Positions 35,927 through 45,014 are shown, counted from the first letter of the stretch. The stretch: 64,000 nucleotides of DNA from Rhizobacter sp. SG703 (GCF_012275445.1 NZ_JAAZQK010000019.1:1-64000), one strand, 5' to 3'. Made by a program: numbers and translations. The notes: generated by a model from the sequence alone, not told the origin.

Positions 35927-37747
35927 ATGCGAAATTCCGGTCTGTCGACATGGCGCGTCTGGCGCCATCTGGGCATGGTGTTGCTGGCGCTGCCGCCATT
36001 GGCGATGGCCAATGCGGACGTCGAGAAGAACATCGCCAACTCCAAGAACTGGGCGATGCAGGCTGGCGACATGTACAACCAGCGCTACACCAAGCTCAAC
36101 CAGATCAACACCGGCAACGTCGGCAAGCTGCAGGTCGCGTGGACGTTCTCCACCGGCGTGCTGCGCGGCCATGAAGGCTCGCCGCTGGTGATCGACGGCA
36201 CGATGTACCTGCACTCGCCGTTCCCGAACAAGGTGTTCGCGATCGACCTCGACAGCCAGAAGATCCTCTGGAAGTACGAGCCCAAGCAGGACCCGGCGGT
36301 GATCCCGCAGATGTGCTGCGACACGGTGAACCGCGGCCTGGCGTATGCCGAAGGCAAGATCGTGCTGCAGCAGGCCGACAGCGTGCTGGTCGCGCTCGAC
36401 GCGAAGACCGGCAAGGTCGTCTGGAGCGTGAAGAACGGCGACCCGAAGCTCGGTGCCGTCAACACCAATGCGCCGCACATCTTCAAGGACAAGGTCTTCA
36501 CCGGCATCAGCGGTGGCGAATGGGGCGTGCGCGGCTTCATCGCGGCCTACAACCTGAAGGACGGCAAGCTCGCCTGGAAGGGCTACAGCGTCGGCCCCGA
36601 CGCCGACATGCTGATCGACCCCGACAAGACGATGACCTGGACCAACGGCGCGATGGCGCCGGTCGGCAAGGACTCGTCGACCAAGACCTGGAAGGGCGAC
36701 CAGTGGAAGACCGGCGGCGGCACCACCTGGGGCTGGTACAGCTACGACAAGGCGCTGAACCTGATGTACTACGGCACCGGCAACCCGTCGACCTGGAACC
36801 CGTCGCAGCGGCCGGGCGACAACAAGTGGTCGATGACGATCTTCGCGCGCGACGTCGACACCGGCATGGCGAAGTGGGTCTACCAGATGACGCCGTACGA
36901 CGAATGGGATTTCGACGGCATCAACGAGATGATCCTGGCCGACATCGACGTCAAGGGCAAGCCGACCAAGGCGCTGGTGCACTTCGACCGCAACGGCTTC
37001 GGCTACACGATGGACCGCGTGACCGGCGCGCTGCTGGTCGCCGAGAAGTACGACCCGCAGGTCAACTGGGCCACCCACGTCGACATGAAGACCGGGCGCC
37101 CGCAGGTGGTTTCGAAGTACTCGACGGCGCAGAACGGCGCGGACGTCAACACCAAGGGCATCTGCCCGGCGGCGCTGGGCAGCAAGGACCAGCAGCCGGC
37201 CGCGTACGACCCGGAGACCAAGCTGTTCTACGTGCCGACCAACCACGTGTGCATGGACTACGAGCCGTTCAAGGTGGAGTACACCGCCGGCCAGCCGTAC
37301 GTCGGCGCGACGCTGTCGATGTTCCCGGCCCCGGGCAGCCATGGCGGCATGGGCAACTACATCACCTGGAACGCCGGCACCGGCAAGATCGTGCAGAGCC
37401 ATGCCGAGAAGTTCTCGGTCTGGAGCGGTGCGCTGAACACCGCCGGCGGACTCAGCTGCTACGGCACGCTCGAAGGCTATCTGAAGTGCGTCGACAAGAA
37501 GGACATCAACAAGGAGCTCTTCAAGTTCAAGACGCCGTCCGGGATCATCGGCAACGTGTTCAGCTACGAGCACAAGGGCAAGCAGTACATCGGCGTGTTC
37601 TCGGGCATCGGCGGCTGGGCCGGCATCGGCATGGCCGCGGGCCTCGAGAAGGACCAGGACGGCCTGGGCGCCGTCGGTGGCTACAAGGAACTGGCCCAGT
37701 ACACCGAGCTCGGCGGTTCGTTGACGGTGTTTGCCCTGCCGAACTGA
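35927..37747 (+). CDS. xoxF: Lanthanide-dependent methanol dehydrogenase XoxF (PQQ)
   Basis: A 606-residue periplasmic quinoprotein with signal peptide ([17 protein letters not shown]). It has the eight-bladed propeller W-motifs, the vicinal disulfide Cys130-Cys131 ([11 protein letters not shown]), PQQ/metal ligands Glu198 (GGEWGVRG) and Asn286 ([10 protein letters not shown]), and catalytic Asp328. It also has Asp330 ([12 protein letters not shown]), the extra Asp two positions after the catalytic one that distinguishes lanthanide-dependent XoxF from calcium-type MxaF. It oxidises methanol to formaldehyde or formate. An AGGAG site lies 8 bp upstream of the ATG. xoxG and xoxJ follow. Confidence 0.95.
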   Translation: MRNSGLSTWRVWRHLGMVLLALPPLAMANADVEKNIANSKNWAMQAGDMYNQRYTKLNQINTGNVGKLQVAWTFSTGVLRGHEGSPLVIDGTMYLHSPFPNKVFAIDLDSQKILWKYEPKQDPAVIPQMCCDTVNRGLAYAEGKIVLQQADSVLVALDAKTGKVVWSVKNGDPKLGAVNTNAPHIFKDKVFTGISGGEWGVRGFIAAYNLKDGKLAWKGYSVGPDADMLIDPDKTMTWTNGAMAPVGKDSSTKTWKGDQWKTGGGTTWGWYSYDKALNLMYYGTGNPSTWNPSQRPGDNKWSMTIFARDVDTGMAKWVYQMTPYDEWDFDGINEMILADIDVKGKPTKALVHFDRNGFGYTMDRVTGALLVAEKYDPQVNWATHVDMKTGRPQVVSKYSTAQNGADVNTKGICPAALGSKDQQPAAYDPETKLFYVPTNHVCMDYEPFKVEYTAGQPYVGATLSMFPAPGSHGGMGNYITWNAGTGKIVQSHAEKFSVWSGALNTAGGLSCYGTLEGYLKCVDKKDINKELFKFKTPSGIIGNVFSYEHKGKQYIGVFSGIGGWAGIGMAAGLEKDQDGLGAVGGYKELAQYTELGGSLTVFALPN

Positions 37748-37773
37748 CGCGGCGGCGGCGGATCACAAAGACA

Positions 37774-37840
37774 GGGCCTGCCGGTTCGTTGCGAGCAGGC
37801 CCGGGGACCCACCGGGATGGCATCTGGGGGATGCCATCCC
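37774..37840 (+). terminator. Two hairpins between xoxF and xoxG
   Basis: First an 8-bp inverted repeat GGGCCTGC/GCAGGCCC (37774-37802), then a perfect 11-bp stem GGGATGGCATC/GATGCCATCCC with a 5-nt loop (37814-37840). Neither has a U tract. They may stop part of the transcripts or protect the xoxF 3' end, giving much more xoxF than xoxGJ product. Confidence 0.6.
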
Positions 37841-37862
37841 GATCCTTGATGGCGGATGTTCA

Positions 37863-38258
37863 ATGACATTGATCCGGTCTTTCTTCCAGGCTTCGGTCGC
37901 CGTGCTGGCGTGCCTCACCGCGAGCGCGCTGGCCGACGACAAGCCCTACACCGTGGTCGACGGCTACAAGGTCGACGCGAAGACGATGGACGGCTTTCGC
38001 ACCTGGCGCGCGGCCGCCTGCGACCGCTGCCACGGCGCCAACCAGGAAGGCCTGGTCGGGCCCTCGCTGATCAACAGCCTGAAGACGCTGACCCAGGACG
38101 AGTTCGTCAAGACCGTCACCGAAGGCCGGCTGCCCAAGGGCATGCCGAGCTTCGCCGAGAGCCCGCAGGTCAAGGAACACATCAACGACCTGTACGCCTA
38201 CCTGAAAGGCCGTTCGGACGGCGCGATCACGCGCGCCAAGGTCGAACCCAACAAATGA
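37863..38258 (+). CDS. xoxG: Cytochrome c, electron acceptor of XoxF (XoxG-type)
   Basis: A 131-residue class I cytochrome c with signal peptide (SFFQASVAVLACLTASALA), heme motif CDRCH (Cys53, Cys56, His57) and probable Met ligand in RLPKGMPSF (Met94). It is the natural electron acceptor for the methanol dehydrogenase, as judged by its place between xoxF and xoxJ. It is shorter than many XoxG. Its stop overlaps the xoxJ start by 4 nt. Confidence 0.88.
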   Translation: MTLIRSFFQASVAVLACLTASALADDKPYTVVDGYKVDAKTMDGFRTWRAAACDRCHGANQEGLVGPSLINSLKTLTQDEFVKTVTEGRLPKGMPSFAESPQVKEHINDLYAYLKGRSDGAITRAKVEPNK

Positions 38259-39133
38259 ACACGCTGCGCACCGCCTCGCTGGCGCTGGCCTGCGCCTGGG
38301 CCGCTTCGGCGTGCCTGCCGGCTGCCGCGCAGGACGCTGGCAAGCCGCCGGCGCGCCAGGCGCTGCGGGTGTGCCAGGACCCGAACAACCTGCCGTTCTC
38401 GAACGTCGAGGGCGCCGGCATCGAGAACCGCATCGCCGAGGTGTTCGGCAAGGCGCTCGGGCTGCCGGTGCAGTACTACTCGTTCCCGCAGCGCCTCGCG
38501 TTCATCCGCAACACGCTGCGCTACAAGCTGCCGGGGCAGGACTACCCGTGCGACATCGTGATGGGCGTGCCGGTCGGCTACGACCAGGTGTCGGTGACCA
38601 AGCCGTACTACCGTTCGACCTATGCGCTGGTGTTCCCGCAGGGCCAGGGGCTCGACCAGGTGAAGTCGGGCGACGACTTCCTGAAGCTCGACCCGGCGCG
38701 GCTCGGCAAGCTGCGCATCGGTGTCTACGACCGCTCGCCGGCGTCGGACTGGCTGAACGTGCACCGGCTGGTCGAGCGCGGCGTGCCGTACCCGATCATG
38801 AACGCCGACCCGCAGCAGTACCCCGGCGAGATCATCGAGAAGGACCTCGCGGCCGGCAAGATCGATGCGGCCATCGTGTGGGGCCCGATCGCCGGCTACT
38901 TCGCGCAGCGCGTCAAGTCGCCGCGGCTGACGGTGGTGCCGCTGAAGTCGGAACCCGGCGTGCGCTTCGACTACGAGATGGCGATGGGCGTGCGCTACGG
39001 CGAGCGCGAATGGAAGCAGGAGATCGAAGGCCTGATCGATTCGCAACAGGCGGCGATCCAGGCCATCCTGAAGGACTACGGCGTGCCATTGGTCGACGAG
39101 TCGTTCGCGTCCAAGGACAAGCCGACGCGATGA
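38255..39133 (+). CDS. xoxJ: XoxJ-type periplasmic binding protein
   Basis: A 292-residue family-3-like solute-binding protein with signal peptide (LALACAWAASACLPAAAQ). It contains ALRVCQDPNNLPFSNVEGAGIENRIAEVFGKAL, CDIVMGVPVGYDQVSVTKPYYRSTYALVF, LRIGVYDRSPASDWL and DAAIVWGPIAGYFAQ. This is the quinoprotein-dehydrogenase-associated (MxaJ/XoxJ) family, thought to help activate or mature the dehydrogenase rather than transport. It is the third gene of xoxFGJ. Confidence 0.9.
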   Translation: MNTLRTASLALACAWAASACLPAAAQDAGKPPARQALRVCQDPNNLPFSNVEGAGIENRIAEVFGKALGLPVQYYSFPQRLAFIRNTLRYKLPGQDYPCDIVMGVPVGYDQVSVTKPYYRSTYALVFPQGQGLDQVKSGDDFLKLDPARLGKLRIGVYDRSPASDWLNVHRLVERGVPYPIMNADPQQYPGEIIEKDLAAGKIDAAIVWGPIAGYFAQRVKSPRLTVVPLKSEPGVRFDYEMAMGVRYGEREWKQEIEGLIDSQQAAIQAILKDYGVPLVDESFASKDKPTR

Positions 39134-39143
39134 TGGGATCCCC

Positions 39144-39833
39144 GTGACGCGCGGCATCCCGATCCCCTGGCTGGCCGCGATGGTGTTCGCGCTGCCGGCG
39201 TGCACCTTCGCGGCGCAGGACTTCTCGCCCGCCGAGCAGGCGATCTTCATGGCCGACCAGCTCGCGAACCTGCGGCCGCCGTCGACGCTGCGCTACAGCT
39301 TCCACAAGGCCGGCAGCCTGGAGGCCGGCTTCGACGACACCGTGGTGCTGGCGTTCCGTCCGCAGCCCGACGGCAGCTGCTGCACCTCGAGCGGCGAGTT
39401 CCTGACCGGCCCGCGCCGGCTGCCGCTGCCCGACATCGACAACGCGAAAGCCAACCCGGTGATCCTGTACTTCCTGGAGCACGACATCCGCGAGATGCGC
39501 CGGCTGACGCAGGGCCCGGAGAACTACTTCCGCAAGCGCATCCGGATGGCGGTGTACCAGGGCGCGACGGTGGCACCGGCCTCGTTCGTCTACCAGGGCA
39601 AGCCGGTCGCCGGCCGCGAGGTGTCGTTCAAGCCCTACCTCGACGACCCGAACCGCTACCGCTACGAGAAGCTGGCCGGCAAGGAATATCGCTTCCTGCT
39701 GTCGGACGCGGTGCCGGGCGGCGTGCTCGGCATCCGCACGCACATCGCGGCTGCCGGTGCCGACGCGCCACCGCTGCTGACCGAAGACCTGCTGATCGAC
39801 GGCGCCGCCCCCCTCCCGAGAACACCACCATGA
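39144..39833 (+). CDS. Secreted protein of the xox operon, unknown function
   Basis: A 229-residue protein starting with GTG 10 bp after xoxJ, with signal peptide (IPWLAAMVFALPACTFA). It has a paired Cys (PDGSCCTSSGEFL) and segments LRPPSTLRYSFHKAGSLEAGFDDTVVLAF, YFLEHDIREMRRLTQGPENYFRKRIRMA and YEKLAGKEYRFLLSDAVPGGVLGIRTHI. It is not an enzyme family I recognise. Operon position suggests a role in methanol oxidation in the periplasm. It is coupled to the next gene by 4 nt. Confidence 0.75.
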   Translation: MTRGIPIPWLAAMVFALPACTFAAQDFSPAEQAIFMADQLANLRPPSTLRYSFHKAGSLEAGFDDTVVLAFRPQPDGSCCTSSGEFLTGPRRLPLPDIDNAKANPVILYFLEHDIREMRRLTQGPENYFRKRIRMAVYQGATVAPASFVYQGKPVAGREVSFKPYLDDPNRYRYEKLAGKEYRFLLSDAVPGGVLGIRTHIAAAGADAPPLLTEDLLIDGAAPLPRTPP

Positions 39834-40192
39834 ACCCCTTGCATCGATTGCTGTGCGCGCTCGCGCTGCCGTGGCTGCTGATCCCGGCCGCCGCGGCGGC
39901 GAACGACTTCCCGACCGCCGAGCGTGTGATCTACGTGCAGGAGTGCATGCGCACGCACCCCGGCCCGCACTACGAGATGATCAACAAGTGCTCCTGCGCG
40001 GTGGACGCGATGGCCAGCGAGGTGCCGTTCGACGACTACGTCGGCATGACCACGGTGGTCAATGCGATGTCGATCGGCGGCGAGCGCGGCGGCGCGCTGC
40101 GCGACAACGAATCCGTCAAGCCGCAGATCAAGCGCTACCGCGAGCTGGAGACCAAGGTCCACAAGGCGTGCTTCATCAACGACAGCAAGTAG
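39830..40192 (+). CDS. Small secreted Cys-containing protein of the xox operon
   Basis: A 120-residue protein with signal peptide (LLCALALPWLLIPAAAA) and four Cys in the mature part (QECMRTHPGPHYEMINKCSCAVDAMA, KACFIND), suggesting disulfides. No known catalytic motif. It follows the preceding secreted protein with an ATGA-type overlap. It is the last clear gene of the xox operon; unknown function. Confidence 0.75.
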   Translation: MNPLHRLLCALALPWLLIPAAAAANDFPTAERVIYVQECMRTHPGPHYEMINKCSCAVDAMASEVPFDDYVGMTTVVNAMSIGGERGGALRDNESVKPQIKRYRELETKVHKACFINDSK

Positions 40193-40250
40193 CCGCGGCC
40201 CTGCGCCTCGCCGCATGCCTGGCGGCGCGCCACCCCTGAAGGAGGATGCC

Positions 40251-40376
40251 ATGCCCATGAAATGGTCCGGCTGGCTCGCGCCGCTGGGCGCTGTCGCGAT
40301 CGGTGTCATGCCGCTGGCCGGTGAAGGCCACGGCCCGACGCGACAGAGGCGCGTGCTCAGGCCGGCTTGGCGCTGA
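40251..40376 (+). CDS. Small membrane or remnant ORF after the xox operon
   Basis: A 41-residue frame (MPMKWSGWLAPLGAVAIG...) with a very strong GAAGGAGG site 6-12 bp upstream and one hydrophobic segment like the start of a signal peptide. It runs into the 3' end of the convergent pqqE gene (20-nt overlap). It may be the 5' remnant of a deleted secreted-protein gene or a true small protein. Confidence 0.4.
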   Translation: MPMKWSGWLAPLGAVAIGVMPLAGEGHGPTRQRRVLRPAWR

Positions 40377-41490
40377 GGCGCCGCGAGTTCGCAGGGTCGC
40401 GGAACACCAGCGGGTGCTCGACCACCGCCGGGCCGACGGGTGCCGAGGCCGCGCGCTCGACCGCCGCCTGCACCAGGGCGTGGTGCGGGCTCTTGCTGCA
40501 CACCGGGTCGGCCATCGCCGGGTCCTGCGCCAGCAGGTACGCCTGGCAGCGGCAGCCGCCGAGGTCGACCTCGCGCTGGTCGCAGCTGGCGCACGGCTCC
40601 TTCATCCAGCCGGTGCCGCGGTAGCGGTTGAAGCCTTCGGAGTCGAACCAGATGTCGCGCAGGCTGTGCTCGCGCACGTTCGGAAAGCGCAAGCCAGGCA
40701 GCATCTTCGCGGTGTGGCAGGGCAGCGCGGTGCCGTCGGGCGCGACGGTCAGGAACATGCTGCCCCAGCCGTTGACGCATTTCTTCGCCTTGCCCTCGTG
40801 GTAGTCGGGCGCGACGAAGAACAGCCGCATCGTGTCGCCCAGGCGCCGGCGCCATTCGTCGGTCACCGCCTCGGCACGGCGCAGCTGCTCGTGCGTCGGC
40901 AGCAGCTGGTCGCGGTTCAGGAAGGCCCACGAGTAGTACTGCGTGTTGGCCAGCTCCAGGTACTCGGCGCCGAGCTCGGCCGCCATGCCGATGATGCGGT
41001 CGATGTGGTCGATGTTCATGCGGTGGATCACGACGTTCATCACCATCGGCCAGCCGTTGGCCTTGATGACCTGCGCCACCTTGTTCTTCAGCCCGAAGGT
41101 CTTGGTGTGCGACAGGAAGTCGTTCATCTCGCGGGTCGAGTCCTGGAACGACAGTTGCACATGGTCGAGCCCGGCCTGCTTCAGCGCCGCGGCGCGCGCC
41201 TCGGTGAGGCCGACGCCGGAGGTCAGCAGGTTGGTGTAGTAGCCCAGGCGGTGCGCCTCGGCGACGATCACCTCCAGGTCGTCGCGCAGCAGCGGCTCGC
41301 CGCCCGACAGCCCGCATTGCACCGCGCCGAGCTCGCGGCCCTGGCGCAGCACGCGCAGCCAGTCGTCGGTACCGAGCTCGTCTTCCTGGCGCGCGAAATC
41401 GACCGGGTTGTAGCAGAACACGCAGTGCAGCGGGCAGCGGTAGGTCAGCTCGGCCAACAGCCACAGCGGCGGTCCCACGGTCGGCGTCAT
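40357..41490 (-). CDS. pqqE: PQQ biosynthesis radical SAM enzyme PqqE
   Basis: A 377-residue radical SAM enzyme that joins Glu and Tyr of PqqA. The [4Fe-4S]-SAM motif CPLHCVFC is at Cys19, Cys23 and Cys26. It is followed by CGLSGGEPLLRDDL and the SPASM region with CVNGWGSMFLTVAPDGTALPCHTAKML and CASCDQREVDLGGCRCQAYLL. Length is family-normal. It is the last gene of pqqABCDE, 3 bp after the pqqD stop. Confidence 0.96.
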   Translation of the reverse strand: MTPTVGPPLWLLAELTYRCPLHCVFCYNPVDFARQEDELGTDDWLRVLRQGRELGAVQCGLSGGEPLLRDDLEVIVAEAHRLGYYTNLLTSGVGLTEARAAALKQAGLDHVQLSFQDSTREMNDFLSHTKTFGLKNKVAQVIKANGWPMVMNVVIHRMNIDHIDRIIGMAAELGAEYLELANTQYYSWAFLNRDQLLPTHEQLRRAEAVTDEWRRRLGDTMRLFFVAPDYHEGKAKKCVNGWGSMFLTVAPDGTALPCHTAKMLPGLRFPNVREHSLRDIWFDSEGFNRYRGTGWMKEPCASCDQREVDLGGCRCQAYLLAQDPAMADPVCSKSPHHALVQAAVERAASAPVGPAVVEHPLVFRDPANSRRLSAKPA

Positions 41491-41493
41491 CGC

Positions 41494-41769
41494 TCAGTCC
41501 CAGGCCAGCCAGCGCTGCTTCGCGGCCAGTTCGATGAAGGCCCGCACATCCGGCTCCAGGCCCTGCGCAGAGAACGCCTTCTCCAGGTCTTCGACGATGG
41601 CCGCCACGCTGCGCTCGCCGTCGCAGCGCTTCATGATCTCGCCGGCACTGCCGTTCAGCTTGACCATGCCCTCGGGGTACAGCAGCACATGGCAGTCCTG
41701 CACCGGCTCCCACTGCAGCCGGAAGCCGGGGCCGACACGGGGCCGGGTTGCGGTCGTCAGTTCGGTCAT
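41494..41769 (-). CDS. pqqD: PQQ biosynthesis chaperone PqqD
   Basis: A 91-residue peptide chaperone that binds PqqA and delivers it to PqqE. It contains [45 protein letters not shown], the core of the PqqD winged-helix fold. The ATG overlaps the pqqC stop by 4 nt. Confidence 0.94.
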   Translation of the reverse strand: MTELTTATRPRVGPGFRLQWEPVQDCHVLLYPEGMVKLNGSAGEIMKRCDGERSVAAIVEDLEKAFSAQGLEPDVRAFIELAAKQRWLAWD

Positions 41770-42518
41770 GCCGAGACACCGTAGCGAACGGCCATCGCAT
41801 CGTTCATCGCCCACAGGATGTCGAGCTTGAACTGCAGCACCTCCAGCGCACGCTCCTGCAGCGGCCGCGTCGTGAAGTGGTCCAGCGTGATCGACAGGCC
41901 CTGCTCGACATCGCGCCGCGCCTGGCTCAGGCGGTTGCGGAAGTAGCTGAGGCCTTCGGGTTCGATCCAGCCGTAGTGCTGCGGCCAGGTCGCGAGGCGC
42001 TGCTTGTGGATCTCGGGCGCGAACAGTTCGGTGAGCGACGAGCACACCGCCTCCTGCCACGGCGCGCGGCGCGCGAAATCGACGTACGCATCGACCGCGA
42101 AGCGCACCGCCGGCGTCACGTGGCGCAGGTCCTGCACTTCGTCGCGGCCGAGCCCCACGGCCTGCGCAAGCCGCAGCCAGGCCTCGATGCCGCCGGCGTC
42201 CTGCACGCCGCCGAGCTCGAAGCCGTCGTGGTCGAGGATGCGCTGCACCCAGCCGCGGCGTACCGCGGCATCGGGGCAGTTCGACAGCACCGCCGCGTCC
42301 TTGATCGGGATCGCGATCTGGTAGTAGAAGCGGTTGGCGACCCAGCCGCGCACCTGCTCGGGCGTCGCCTTGCCGGTGTTCAGCATCACGTTGAACGGAT
42401 GGTGGATGTGGTACGACTTGCCGCGCTCGCGCAGCTGCGCCTCGAACTCGGTGCGGCTCCAGGCCGGCGGGCCGGCGTCGGCGGGATGGCGGTGGTCCTT
42501 CAGGATGTCGGCGCGCAT
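41766..42518 (-). CDS. pqqC: Pyrroloquinoline-quinone synthase PqqC
   Basis: A 250-residue cofactorless oxidase for the last ring closure and eight-electron oxidation to PQQ. Marks are [62 protein letters not shown]-like [11 protein letters not shown], and [22 protein letters not shown]. Length is typical. It is separated from pqqB by an 82-bp gap holding a repeat. Confidence 0.95.
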   Translation of the reverse strand: MRADILKDHRHPADAGPPAWSRTEFEAQLRERGKSYHIHHPFNVMLNTGKATPEQVRGWVANRFYYQIAIPIKDAAVLSNCPDAAVRRGWVQRILDHDGFELGGVQDAGGIEAWLRLAQAVGLGRDEVQDLRHVTPAVRFAVDAYVDFARRAPWQEAVCSSLTELFAPEIHKQRLATWPQHYGWIEPEGLSYFRNRLSQARRDVEQGLSITLDHFTTRPLQERALEVLQFKLDILWAMNDAMAVRYGVSA

Positions 42519-42529
42519 GGTCAGCCGGC

Positions 42530-42590
42530 GCCGAGCCGCCTCAAGCCGGCTGAGCGCCCCCTCGGAGGGCAGGAGCGAAGCGACGTGGGG
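42530..42590. repeat. Palindromic repeat between pqqB and pqqC
   Basis: The pqqB-pqqC gap contains GCCGGCTGAGCGCCCCCTCGG-type sequence followed by GAGGGCAGGAGCGAAGCGACGTGGGGG, with CCTC/GAGG and CCCCC/GGGGG arms. It resembles the C-rich palindromic intergenic repeats widespread in Burkholderiales. It interrupts an otherwise tightly spaced operon. Confidence 0.5.
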
Positions 42591-42600
42591 GTTGTCATTT

Positions 42601-43521
42601 CTAGACCTCGATGCTCATGCCGTCCTCGCAGACCTCGACACCGGCACGCTGCAGTTCGGCGCGCTGGGGCGAGTCCTCGTCGAGGATCGGGTTGGTGTTG
42701 TTGATGTGGATCAGCAGCCGCCGCGTGCGCGCCGGCAGGCGGGCCAGCCACTCCAGCATGCCGCCGGCGCCCGACTGCGGCAGGTGGCCGATGTCGCGCG
42801 CCGACTTGTTGCCGAGGCCGAGCGATTTCATTTCGTCGTCGGTCCAGAAGGTGCCGTCGACCATCACGACGTCGGCGCTCGCCATCGCGTCGAATACCGG
42901 CGGCGTGATCGCGCCCAGTCCCGGCGCATAGAACACCGACGTTCGGCGGCCGCTGTCGACGAGCGTCATGCCGATGTTGTCGCCCGGCACCGGCGCCTCG
43001 CGGTGCGGCGAATACGGCGCGGCCTTGCTGCTCAGCGGCATCGCCTTGAACGCGAGGCCCGCGACGCCGGGCACGCCGAACGGCGTGCCGTCGAGCGCGA
43101 TGCGCTGGCGCCGCACGCCGCAGAAGTGCGACAGCACGCGCAGCACCGGGTTGCCCTGCATCAGGTCGTCTTCGACCGGGTCGGTGCACCACAGCGGCAG
43201 CGGCGAGCTGCGTTCGCGCAGCATGAACAGGCCGGTCGCATGGTCGACCTGGCCGTCCATCAGCACGACGCCGGCGATCGCGGTGTCGCGCAGCGCGCGC
43301 GCCGGCTGCAACGCCGGGTGGCTGCGGATCTGTTCGAGGATGTCGGGCGACGCGTTGAAGAGCACGCCATCGGCCGCGTCGTCCGGCCGCACGAAGATCG
43401 ACGACTGCGTGCGGGCCTTCGCGCGCACACGGCCCGAGCGCACGCCGGCGCAGTTGGCGCAGTTGCAGTTCCATTGCGGAAAGCCGCCGCCGGCGGCCGA
43501 ACCCAGCACGGTGATGCGCAT
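42601..43521 (-). CDS. pqqB: PQQ biosynthesis hydroxylase PqqB
   Basis: A 306-residue metallo-beta-lactamase-fold protein proposed to hydroxylate the crosslinked Glu-Tyr product. Marks are [24 protein letters not shown] (Cys cluster characteristic of PqqB), [46 protein letters not shown] and [18 protein letters not shown]. Length is normal. Follows pqqA after an 88-bp gap containing a hairpin. Confidence 0.96.
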   Translation of the reverse strand: MRITVLGSAAGGGFPQWNCNCANCAGVRSGRVRAKARTQSSIFVRPDDAADGVLFNASPDILEQIRSHPALQPARALRDTAIAGVVLMDGQVDHATGLFMLRERSSPLPLWCTDPVEDDLMQGNPVLRVLSHFCGVRRQRIALDGTPFGVPGVAGLAFKAMPLSSKAAPYSPHREAPVPGDNIGMTLVDSGRRTSVFYAPGLGAITPPVFDAMASADVVMVDGTFWTDDEMKSLGLGNKSARDIGHLPQSGAGGMLEWLARLPARTRRLLIHINNTNPILDEDSPQRAELQRAGVEVCEDGMSIEV

Positions 43522-43559
43522 CGTGAAAACGACGGAGCGTTGGAGGAAGCGTTGGGGAG

Positions 43560-43591
43560 GCCGGCACCCCGGGCAGGCCCGGCGTGCCGGC
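43560..43591 (-). terminator. Hairpin between pqqA and pqqB
   Basis: Perfect 8-bp inverted repeat GCCGGCAC/GTGCCGGC with further pairing of GGGC and GCCC inside, 18 bp after the pqqA stop. No U tract. It would allow pqqA transcripts to exceed those of pqqBCDE, as reported for other pqq operons. Confidence 0.6.
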
Positions 43592-43609
43592 GATGACGAG
43601 ACGCCGCGG

Positions 43610-43684
43610 TCAGCGCGCCGTGACGTACATCGTGATTTCGAAGCCGAAGCGGAAGTCGGTCGCGGTGGGTGTTTGCCAAAGCAT
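43610..43684 (-). CDS. pqqA: PQQ precursor peptide PqqA
   Basis: A 24-residue peptide, MLWQTPTATDFRFGFEITMY plus VTAR. It has the essential Glu16-x3-Tyr20 pair (FEITMY) that PqqE crosslinks and that becomes the PQQ backbone. An AGGAG site lies 6-10 bp upstream of the ATG. It is the first gene of the pqq operon, 88 bp before pqqB, divergent from moxR. No pqqF-type protease is encoded in the window. Confidence 0.95.
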   Translation of the reverse strand: MLWQTPTATDFRFGFEITMYVTAR

Positions 43685-43804
43685 GAAGCATCTCCTGTGA
43701 CGGTCTCACAGCGCCGGTCGGCACTGCGGGGGCCTCTGGGTCCCGTCCTGCATCGTGGCGCGATGCGGGTCGCCGCTCCAGCCGGGCGATCATGAATGCG
43801 ATCT

Positions 43805-43824
43805 GGCGATTTTCATGAATCGCC
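43805..43824. promoter_or_regulatory. Palindrome in the pqqA-moxR intergenic region
   Basis: GGCGATT and AATCGCC form perfect 7-bp arms around TTCATG, in the 273-bp region shared by the divergent pqq and mxa promoters. It is a candidate operator; no matching regulator could be assigned. Confidence 0.4.
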
Positions 43825-43957
43825 TCGGCGGGGTTTCTTGTCCGACACGCATGCGGGCTTGCCTCTTGCTTCCCAGCCCCCGGCGCAGGCCTTCAGCCCA
43901 GTCCGTTGCAGGGCTGACGCAGAGTGTCCCGCGTCGAACCCCCTGGAGAGGAACGGC

Positions 43958-44980
43958 ATGGACCGCAACGATGCGCTGCTGACGGATTGGCGCGAACGCG
44001 CGCTGGCGCTGGAGGCCGAAGTCGGCAAGGCGGTGATCGGGCAGGCCCGCGTGATCCGGCTCGTCAACCTGGCGGTGTTCGCGCGCGGCCACGTGCTGCT
44101 GCAGGGCGACGTGGGGGTCGGCAAGACGACGCTGCTGCGCGCGTTCGCGCAGGTGCTGGGCGGTCCGTTCGCGCGCACCGAAGGCACCATCGACCTGATG
44201 CCCAACGACCTGGTGTACTACACCTACATCAGCGCCGACGGGCGGCCGGCGGTCGAGCCCGGCCCGCTGATCCGCCATGGCGACGACCTGGCGATCTTCT
44301 TCTTCAACGAGATCAACCGCGCGCGGCCGCAGGTGCATTCGCTGCTGCTGCGCGTGATGGCCGAGCGCAGCGTGTCGGCCTTCAACCGGGAGTTCCGCTT
44401 TCCGCACCTGACGGTGTTCGCCGACCGCAACCGCGTCGAGCGCGAGGAGACCTTCGAGATCTCGTCGGCCGCGCGCGACCGCTTCATGATGGAGGTCACG
44501 ATCGACGCGCCGGCCAGCGATGCGGACCGGCGCGAGTTGATGTTCAACCCGCGCTACCACGACACCGACCGGTTGATGGAGGAGCTGCCGGCGGCGATGC
44601 TGAACCACCGGGCGCTGAACGAGGTGGCCGAGGCGATCCAGCGCAGCGTGCAGGCGTCGCAGGCGCTGCAGGACTACGCGCTCGGGCTGTGGCGCGCGAC
44701 GGCGGTGCCGGCGGAGTACGGCGTCAGGGTGTCGGGGCTGGACACCGCGCAGCTGATGCTGGCCGGGGCGAGCCCGCGCGGCATGAGCTACCTGCTGCGG
44801 GCGGCGCGTGTCGCGGCCTGGTTGGACGGGCGCGGCTTCGTCACGCCGGAGGACGTGCAGTCGGTGTTCGTCGAGACCATCGCGCACCGGCTGTGCTACC
44901 AGCCGGTGTACGAGATGCGGCGGCAGGAGATCTCGGGGCCGTTGATGGGCGGGATCCTCGCGAGCGTGGTGGCGCCGTAG
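43958..44980 (+). CDS. mxaR: MoxR/MxaR-family AAA+ ATPase
   Basis: A 340-residue AAA+ ATPase with Walker A GDVGVGKTTLLRAF (residues 50-61), Walker B LAIFFFNEINRARPQVHSLLL and sensor-like VFADRNRVEREETFEISSAARDRFMM. MoxR proteins act with VWA-domain partners as chaperones, here probably for methanol dehydrogenase maturation or metal insertion. A GGAGAGG site precedes the ATG, which is preferred over a GTG upstream. It is first in mxaRSACKL. The IVEGxPGxGKT-type loop of general MoxR is altered (LLQGDVGVGKTT). Confidence 0.88.
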   Translation: MDRNDALLTDWRERALALEAEVGKAVIGQARVIRLVNLAVFARGHVLLQGDVGVGKTTLLRAFAQVLGGPFARTEGTIDLMPNDLVYYTYISADGRPAVEPGPLIRHGDDLAIFFFNEINRARPQVHSLLLRVMAERSVSAFNREFRFPHLTVFADRNRVEREETFEISSAARDRFMMEVTIDAPASDADRRELMFNPRYHDTDRLMEELPAAMLNHRALNEVAEAIQRSVQASQALQDYALGLWRATAVPAEYGVRVSGLDTAQLMLAGASPRGMSYLLRAARVAAWLDGRGFVTPEDVQSVFVETIAHRLCYQPVYEMRRQEISGPLMGGILASVVAP

Positions 44981-45014
44981 TGTCATGCTGATGGACAGCC
45001 GTGTGCCCTCAAGA

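Noticed and set aside
35562-36174. Two plus-strand frames upstream of and across the xoxF start
   Set aside because: No ribosome site or protein-like composition; they cover the intergenic promoter region and shadow xoxF.
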